Assembly (NCBI GenBank): GCA_026545765.1
Contig: JAIFAC010000007.1
Coordinates: 1,426,001-1,490,000 of the forward strand
Reading direction: 5' to 3'
Length of the DNA stretch: 64,000 nucleotides
DNA from: Plantago major
Lineage: Eukaryota; Streptophyta; Magnoliopsida; Lamiales; Plantaginaceae
Every line of letters starts with the position of its first letter. Within the stretch, counting starts at the first letter, position 1. Made by a program: the position numbers and the translations under genes. Positions 57,565 to 64,000 of the stretch are shown here, in pieces. Below the pieces are notes generated by a model. It ran no database searches. It was not told the DNA's origin and saw nothing but the letters and a program-made list of their open reading frames with translations.

Positions 57565-58863
57565 ATGATGAAAACCAAAAAACAAACCCAACAAACTGGC
57601 TCCGCAGTGGTTCTGATCACGTACCGGCAGTTTTCTTCCATAGTCACCCCTCTACTAATAATGACAAGCATGCTTGCTCTCCTATCCTACTTCCATCTCA
57701 GTACGCTTCTCACTTTGCCTTTACTAGGAAGCCTTGCCCTTCTCTTCATTCCTAATTCCAGACCACGCTTGATTCTATTACTTGGCCTTTCTATCTCCCT
57801 ATTCACTTTATTGTATTCGCTCCTCCTTTGGCTGATTTTCGATCCCACTTGCTCACAGTTCCTATTTATAGAAATCCAATGGCTACCTTACGAAAGCATC
57901 AACTTCATCCTAGGTGTTGATACTCTCTCCTTCTTCTTCATTCTCTTAACTACCTTTCTCATTCCTATTTGCTTACTCGTCGGTTGGTTTTCCATTCGCA
58001 GTTCCCTAAAAGAGTACATCATCGCCTTCCTTCTCTTAGAATTCTTTCTACTTTCCGTCTTCTGTATGCTTGATCTCTTGCTATTCTATGCTTTTCTCTT
58101 TCTAGTCGCAGCTTACTTAGTACACACTTACGTTCCTTTTCGATCTTCTTTTCTCTTGCAAGAACAGTTCTTATTCATGGTCTTTTCTTTCGCTTACTAT
58201 GGATTTTTGGGTAGTTCTTTCCAGGTTGGAGATATGGCTTTAGTTGCAGTAGCCGCAATCTCAGAAATTCCTCCTCAACAAATCCTGTTTATGGATCCTG
58301 AAAGCGGAGGGTCGGGGATGACTTCGGATGAGCCTTCAATGCCTCCAATGCCTCCAATGCCTCCAATGCCTCCAATGCCTCCAAAGGGTCCACAGGATTT
58401 CATTCCTTTACTGCCTCCAACTTCTGGTGAAACTTCGCAAAATGTACCCTATTCGCCCAGTCTATCCGAAGAATTTCCCATTTTAAAACTACCCGATGAT
58501 CAGTGGGAGGTTTTAGTGGAAGCAGACCAATTGTTAGAAGAACCAACCATAAACGACAAGGATTATTTTTGGTTCAGAGAACTGGATAAAAGTAACTGGA
58601 CGCACAAAGACTACCTTTTCTCCGACATCTCAGAGCAAGTCCAGTATCTTTTTCAAAGAAAGAATCCTGGTGTCAACCTAAGCCAACGCCAATATGATTC
58701 TTTAACCCAATTGCTCTGGCAAAGGAGAAAACTTTCCGCCCTACGTCCAAGTCATTTACAGCCTATCCGCGATAGTTTTGTTGCTGAAGATGTAATATCT
58801 TGGCGCCGTTACGACACTATAGTAAGAAAGTTTAACACACAACACAATACAAATTATAACTAA
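57565..58863 (+). CDS. ORF432: chimeric membrane protein built on the N-terminal part of mitochondrial nad4
   Basis: The protein has 432 residues. Residues 1-41 are an extension absent from normal nad4, with a basic start (MMKTKK) and a hydrophobic stretch at about 26-43. Residues 42-177 match the N-terminus of complex I subunit ND4: FIPNSR at 61-66, WLPYE at 106-110, TTFLIPIC at 129-136, LVGW at 138-141 and CMLDLLLFY at 167-175. About six or seven hydrophobic segments end near residue 218. Residues 233-432 are soluble: MDPESGGSG at 243-251, five MPP units at 259-273, an acidic part at about 300-345 and a basic end. The start is the first in-frame ATG after a TAA at 57,556; Met33 and Met36 are alternatives. 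Normal nad4 has roughly 495 residues, so most of the proton channel is missing, and the family's essential TM5 Glu aligns with Phe179. It is inferred to be a mitochondrial chimeric ORF of the male-sterility type. The nad4 origin is secure; the function is unknown. Confidence 0.85.
   Translation: MMKTKKQTQQTGSAVVLITYRQFSSIVTPLLIMTSMLALLSYFHLSTLLTLPLLGSLALLFIPNSRPRLILLLGLSISLFTLLYSLLLWLIFDPTCSQFLFIEIQWLPYESINFILGVDTLSFFFILLTTFLIPICLLVGWFSIRSSLKEYIIAFLLLEFFLLSVFCMLDLLLFYAFLFLVAAYLVHTYVPFRSSFLLQEQFLFMVFSFAYYGFLGSSFQVGDMALVAVAAISEIPPQQILFMDPESGGSGMTSDEPSMPPMPPMPPMPPMPPKGPQDFIPLLPPTSGETSQNVPYSPSLSEEFPILKLPDDQWEVLVEADQLLEEPTINDKDYFWFRELDKSNWTHKDYLFSDISEQVQYLFQRKNPGVNLSQRQYDSLTQLLWQRRKLSALRPSHLQPIRDSFVAEDVISWRRYDTIVRKFNTQHNTNYN
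57688..58095 (+). other. nad4-derived segment inside ORF432
   Basis: This part encodes residues 42-177. Against the land-plant nad4 N-terminus it aligns almost without gaps: one residue is missing before WLPYE, and the offset is otherwise constant at about 33. By eye more than half the positions match. In plants nad4 exon 1 covers about 153 codons; the clear similarity here ends at plant residue about 145, a few codons before that junction. Sites such as the LW at 88-89 and CMLD at 167-170 are encoded directly, with no C-to-U editing needed. Plant numbering comes from memory of the family, not from a computed alignment. Confidence 0.8.
58261..58860 (+). other. Unrecognised soluble tail of ORF432
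   Basis: This encodes residues 233-432. It opens with the turn-rich MDPESGGSG, runs through the MPP repeat and a Pro-rich linker, continues as an acidic stretch with LPDDQW, EADQLLEEP and DKDYFWF, and closes with a basic part containing LLWQRRKLSALRP. It has no signature I recognise from LAGLIDADG, reverse transcriptase, maturase or nuclease families, so it is unlikely to be an in-frame intron ORF. Membrane segments followed by an acidic, Pro-rich stretch recall the variable N-terminal extensions of some plant mitochondrial atp6 genes. That is a hypothesis from overall style only. Confidence 0.5.
58339..58383 (+). repeat. In-frame 9-bp tandem repeat encoding (MPP)5
   Basis: Five perfect copies of ATGCCTCCA lie in phase with ORF432 and encode residues 259-273. 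Identity at the DNA level, including third positions, points to a recent or ongoing slippage expansion. The copy number is likely to vary between individuals. Confidence 0.97.
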
Positions 58864-60230
58864 GTAAAGTGAGGTGTGTGTATTATCATAGTAAGCCCAT
58901 AGACAGACAGACTAGTCACCAATTTCTTCCTATTCTTCCTTTAGGTACAAAGTCCTCCCACCTTCCATAACTTCCTGCAATCAAAGAGACCAAGTAGCAC
59001 AGTCTCTCTTCTAAGTCAGACATTCTAACACAAAAGACTAACACTCACTAATCGCCTAATAACACCTTCTAGTCTATTTCAGGGTCCTAAGCACCAAACC
59101 AAGGTCACCTCGCCAAGCATCCATTGTACAAGAACCCTAAGAAAAAACCCATGACACAGAGCAATCACAAGCATAGCATACTGGACTCATCGACCAGACA
59201 TGCCACAGTCGTATGCTGCCCCCAACCAAGCTTTGTCACCATCAACCCAACAACAGTCATGAGTCCTACCCAGTCATGAGTCGCACGGCCAATTCCAGGG
59301 AGAAAGACATAGCGTTCCTAGCATACCATTACACTTTGCCGGGGCATCAGTCAAAATACATTCTACGCTAGCACCAAGATACCTTTTCGGCCTTACGCAT
59401 ACCATGCAAGTGTCTGTGAAGGGCCATTCTACTTCTACTATCCATCCACGCAATGTACCATCCTGTTTCCATCATACACACCTATTGGATGCCATGACCG
59501 ATGCCGTGCCCCCTGCTCCTGTCTATTGGTCCATGCTATACCCTACCTTACGATACCAAAGACCCAAGTCATGTCACCAATCGATCGATTCATCCACAAC
59601 TTTCATTGCACCAAGCAAGCTACACATTATTTATTGGCTGCGAGGAGCAAGAACACTCATGTACAGTTCAACGAGAAGAGATAAGCAAAGCTCTTGCCCA
59701 CAACTGTGTATTACTTACTATCAGCATTAGCCAACTCGTCTATGATCTTCGAAGCAACTTCTACAAGTCATAACCATGCTCACAACCAAAGGACCTGTGC
59801 CTAGTAGCCCAAGACAGATCTGCTGCTTATTGCTCAACACCCAACCCATCATGCCCTCTTCCCTTCTTTACCTAAATTGGTCTAGACAGCCTAATGTTCT
59901 CGAGTGTAACCTTCTGCTGCTATCATTGCATGTAAGCTTAGAACGCAAGCAAGCATGTAATTAATGGTAGTGGCCCTTCATTGCTCGCACCTTTAAGGGA
60001 GATAACGAATCCTAATTAGAGGTCTTTTTCGGTATTTCTAGGAACGAACAGTTGATCTGCATGTGACGCTATGGATGGGTATCAGAAGTAGTACACCCGA
60101 GTCCGTGGTCTTCTGTGGTAAATGGTACTGTTGGGTACCATGTGCCTTGATTGTATTTGTTGTTATTCTCGGGTATCAAGGAGGTCGTATCATCTCATCT
60201 CTCTAGTACATGGAAAATACAATAAATAAT
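58864..60230 (+). other. C-rich, G-poor downstream flank of ORF432
   Basis: For about 1.1 kb after the stop the DNA keeps the same bias as the gene (C above G on the + strand, less AT than the surroundings), then becomes more G-rich from about 60,040 and returns to AT-rich near 60,230. It contains overlapping open frames of 108 codons (59,404-59,730) and 90 codons (59,501-59,773). Neither resembles a family I know, and two overlapping frames suggest a lack of stops caused by composition. It is probably the 3' untranslated part of the ORF432 transcript, or DNA that arrived in the same block. Confidence 0.4.
60117..60146 (+). terminator. Candidate stem-loop at the 3' edge of the C-rich island
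   Basis: A perfect 7-bp stem (ATGGTAC / GTACCAT) closes a 6-nt loop, TGTTGG. After one mismatch, four more pairs including one G-U follow. Plant mitochondrial mRNAs often end at stem-loops, and this one sits near where composition returns to background, about 1.25 kb past the ORF432 stop. There is no direct evidence that it sets a transcript end. Confidence 0.3.
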
Positions 60231-63200
60231 TTTAAAGTAGAAGAGACTTAAGATTGGATGCGCAGTAGCTGTGGTAGTGACTACTTATAATTAAACAACG
60301 AACTTACAATAAACCAATGAATCCTTACTTAACCTTTGTACCTGTATTTGGATTTGTTTCTTTTCTTTCCTATGCCATAGTGTTATTAAACATAGATAGG
60401 AGTTGTTTAGGTGTTTCCTTATATATAATTATAATATTAACTCTTAGTTGTAGTGAAGTTGTCATATCCTTACCTAGGTATAAAGCTTCGGGAACTATGT
60501 CTATATGTATCTCTATCTTCCTATCTTGTGTATTATTTTCTATGTACTAGCATGTATCCTTGTTTTCGTATTATATTATATAGAGTTCCTTTCTTCTTAT
60601 CATACATATACTTTGAGACTAATTATGTGCAAGTAGAGGTCAAGTGCATTATAAAAATATGAGAGGTTTTAAGGGAAATAATGAGTGCCTGCTTGGAGTC
60701 TTATTAGGGTAAATTACTTTTATAGTTTAAGTGCAAGAACTAAGTAACCAGTAACCAATGTGCTTATTTTTAGGAATCTAATAAACCAACCCTTATCTAA
60801 CGTTTATAGGGATAACTCTTTACAAGGCATCATATATCAAATATCTCTTTCCTTTGTCTAGAACCAATTCTCTAGCATACTCTACTAATGTATAAGACAA
60901 AAGTATATCCTTTCTCCCCTTTCCTATATGCCATTGATCCTTTGTTTTAACCTAAATTACCCTATATCCACTTATGTACTTTCCATATTGAATCTTTTAC
61001 TTTACATACTATAATAGTATAACCAAAATTAAGTACTAATTAGTATTACTTAAGGCAATACACTACTATAACTTCTTAGAAATTCCTTGTTTCATAAGTT
61101 AACAACATATAATTGGTTTCTCTATATGTCATGTCCTTTATCTCGTCTTTTCGTCATTAGGTACTATTGGGTATGCATCTCTCTACCATCATTTATTAGG
61201 TAAACTTAGTTATACGTGCTTAATTAAAGTCCGTTACTTGGGAGATAATTATATCTTATGTTGAAGTGGAAAGTGTTTTAGTCTAGGACTTCCATAATAG
61301 AAGAGAGTGCTTAGAATGCATGCCTTAGAACTAAGTATTATATGGGTACTCGCTTACCTTTCCTTTGTTCTTGAATAGAAAACCTATGTTGTATACGCCC
61401 AAAGTAATGCTATTTACCTCATTACCTAGTACATTAATAAAGAGTCTCTTATATTCCATGTTTAAGTATGTTTATTTCCAAACAAAAGTATATGTAATCG
61501 TTGAGAAGAGTCCTACTATAAGCTATTCTCATTCCTATAGTGAAAGTCTTGTATGGGATAAGTACACCATTTAAGTATGCTCCAATCTTTATACACGTAA
61601 CTCTTTGCACTCTATATTATATACTTAGTATAGTTAGTACCCAATAAACACGCCTTCCTCTTATATAGCTTGGGTAAGAACTTAGTCATAAACTCCCATT
61701 ACTCTTATATCTTAGGTAACCTCTCTTGTTGTCTTCCTCCTCTTGTAGGAATCTAATTGGTGAATATTCTAACTAAGTAAACCCTTCTAGGATCACTTGT
61801 ATATGTATTAGGTAAATGAAGTTAAGTGTTATGATATGCTTAACCTTAGGCAATGAAAATGTATTTAGGCACCCTTCGTATACTTCTTATTTGATATAGG
61901 TATAGTATATGGGTATGGGCATCTACCCTTGTCTTTCTAACAATAGGTGTTCAACGAAATACTAGAACTTCCCTCTAGTATAGAATATAGTTTATTTTAC
62001 ATAGAATCTAGTCGATTTGGAGGAAATAATCGAATCATAGGTTTGTATTTGACATTTTTCATTATATGTAATACGCAACCAATTCTGTATTTACTTAAAT
62101 TCGTCTATGTTTTATAAGTATACCTTGTTTACCCCGTATAAGTTATATAATCTTTATCTACTTCTCCCAATTCTTGTTTGTTTATATACTATAAAAGTAC
62201 CTACCAATATTTTCTAGTATGTAGTATAACCTAGAAGACCTCAACCTAAGCTTACTCTCCTTATCCTTTATGTTACCTCGCAAATTATTTATTTATTTTA
62301 GACCATAAATGAGTATACCTATTCCTTTTCACAGAGTTATGACATCGCTTTCATAAGGTAAGGAGCGTGCAATAAATAATATATCTCTAATGTTTACTTC
62401 GAGTTTACATAGTACAAGTTATAAAAGGTATTCTTCTTTCTTTAATAAATATATACCGAGTACTTAAATTGATATGTATGATCATCTCTTCTATGTGGTT
62501 ATTAATATTCTTTCATATGCTGCTATCCTATGTATACTATCTTATAAGTTGGAATTGACTAGTAATAATGCACTCTACCTATATTATACTTAATGCTTTG
62601 ACGTGATATAGTGTGTTTGGGACTTAAATAAGAGTGGGGTTGGTGTTGGGTAATTGTTTAACCTACCTATTTAGAACAAGAAGGCAATAGTATGCATAGT
62701 TAGTAGTATATGTATATAGTCTTGGTTATCACATAAAATATTATGGAAGGTAAATAACACATAATAAAGGATTTCTTAGATATGTCTTATTAAAGGGTTA
62801 CTCATACACGCTATATTAATTATGGAGGGAATATAGTACTCCTTCACTATATAAGTCCTATTCTTGGAACACTTACTCACTACCTACTATATTATTATAT
62901 ATAGGGTATTCTTATTACTTAGTGGCTTATACTACCTTATAGAATTTATCCTTGTCATACTTCTTCTTATTCTTCCTAGTTAACTCTCTTAGACGTAATT
63001 AGACCCTGTGTGACTAAAACTAATATATATTAACTCTCCTCTTTTGTGCTTAATACTTTACTTTATTTTTAAGGCAAGAACTAAAGACTAGGTACATACG
63101 TTCTCTCTTGTAAGAACCAATTGTAAGGAACAAAAAAGATAAGAGGTATTAAGAGGTATATAAAATATAAGAAACATATAGTAGGGAATATAGGTAAGAT

Positions 63201-64000
63201 ACAAGCTTATGTATAAGGATACTTTTATGTAGTAATATTATGAAAGCCTTAGTTAAGATATTTAGTTAAGATATGTTGTGATAGAAATGAATACTTAGAT
63301 ATAGAAGAATACTTTTGGATAAGTATAATATGTATGTATGTATGTATGGCCTATAAATACTTTGAGGATGAGTAAATGATGGGCCAGTAAGGGAATACTT
63401 TGACTAATAACTCCTAGTAGAATATAGTGCTATAGGTATATTTATTATTGTATACAATCTCTAAACTCTCTAGGATTCTAATAGTGTCTCTCTTCTTTAT
63501 AATTCTTTAATTACCCCTAAATTATACTTATTTTGTAGTACTCCCTTTATATTCTATTTCCTATAAGATGTTCATCACTTATGCCCTTAGTTAGAATATT
63601 CTATATCCAATCAAAGTACTAGATACTTATAGATCATGACCGTATTAAGACTCGAGACCACTCATCAATTAATCAATGCGTCCATTTAATTTCAAGAGCA
63701 CAGCCAAAGGAAAAATACATTAAAGAGATAGGATCATAGAGGAAGAAAGAACTATTACACAATAGATGCTCTTAGGTAACTCATTAGATGCAACGCGGGT
63801 AAGACTGATTGTGGTAGATACTAGTATATAAAAAATTCCTGCTAGAAAAAAAAAAGATCGTATAAATGTTGTTTAACTCTGCCCAGTGTACTTTTTACTT
63901 TTACACCTGAAGATCCAATAATAAATTACGCCAAATTCTAATATTTATAATAGCTTGCAAGCTCGATAACTTTCAACAAAGGTTTAGAATCCAGCAAGGA
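60231..64000. other. Gene-free AT-rich DNA
   Basis: Composition returns abruptly to AT-rich with the CTTA/TAAG texture up to about 63.65 kb. It holds a perfect 13-bp duplication at 63,249-63,274 and a TGTA run at 63,331-63,348. Around 61,047 a single stretch (ACTTAAGGCAATAC, then TTAGAAATTC) resembles one unit of the 70-bp array family. Frames of 62-77 codons have no recognisable product. Confidence 0.6.
63249..63274. repeat. Perfect 13-bp tandem duplication
   Basis: Two adjacent identical copies of TTAGTTAAGATAT. Confidence 0.97.

Noticed and set aside
58096..58863. Tail of ORF432 as an in-frame intron-encoded maturase or homing endonuclease
   Set aside because: No LAGLIDADG, GIY-YIG, HNH or reverse-transcriptase motif, and the tail is Pro-rich and acidic.
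59646..59673. GGAGC...CTCATGTACAGTTC, again reminiscent of domain V
   Set aside because: The hairpin would be too short and the 5' strand does not pair; could at most be a decayed remnant of an intron.

Overview
The window is about 64 kb of very AT-rich DNA holding one convincing protein gene, ORF432, at 57,565-58,863 on the + strand. No rRNA, tRNA, CRISPR array, insertion sequence, transposase, reverse transcriptase or integrase is visible. Every other open frame is about 108 codons or shorter, about what chance gives at this composition.

Origin: residues 42-177 of ORF432 are clearly related to the N-terminal part of mitochondrial NADH dehydrogenase subunit 4 (nad4) and most like the land-plant version, with FIPNSR, WLPYE, TTFLIPIC.LVGW and CMLDLLLFY. 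The similarity stops close to where exon 1 of flowering-plant nad4 ends. I infer a large, gene-poor, fast-evolving plant or streptophyte mitochondrial genome, or a nuclear copy of one. The AT-richness is unusual for angiosperm mitochondria, so the taxon stays open; an AT-rich streptophyte alga is an alternative.

Layout: 1-8.6 kb is gene-free and holds one copy of a diverged dispersed repeat (about 264-610; partner about 16,970-17,290). About 8.66-10.64 kb is a degenerate tandem array with a period near 70 bp. 10.6-46.2 kb is gene-free, with microsatellites, many perfect two-copy tandem duplications of 10-17 bp, and a small less AT-rich patch near 39.7 kb. About 46.23-46.69 kb is a second array that looks like the same 70-bp family. 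46.7-57.2 kb is again gene-free. About 57.2-60.2 kb is a compositional island, richer in GC with C well above G on the + strand, holding ORF432 and a C-rich downstream flank. 60.2-64 kb is gene-free.

Main point: ORF432 joins a new N-terminal extension, a piece of nad4, and a Pro-rich acidic soluble tail of about 200 residues. That architecture (respiratory-gene fragment, membrane segments, unrelated hydrophilic sequence, short internal repeats) is typical of chimeric plant mitochondrial ORFs, some of which cause cytoplasmic male sterility. Such a role here is inference only. The noncoding DNA appears to have grown by local duplication and by spread and decay of a 70-bp repeat.
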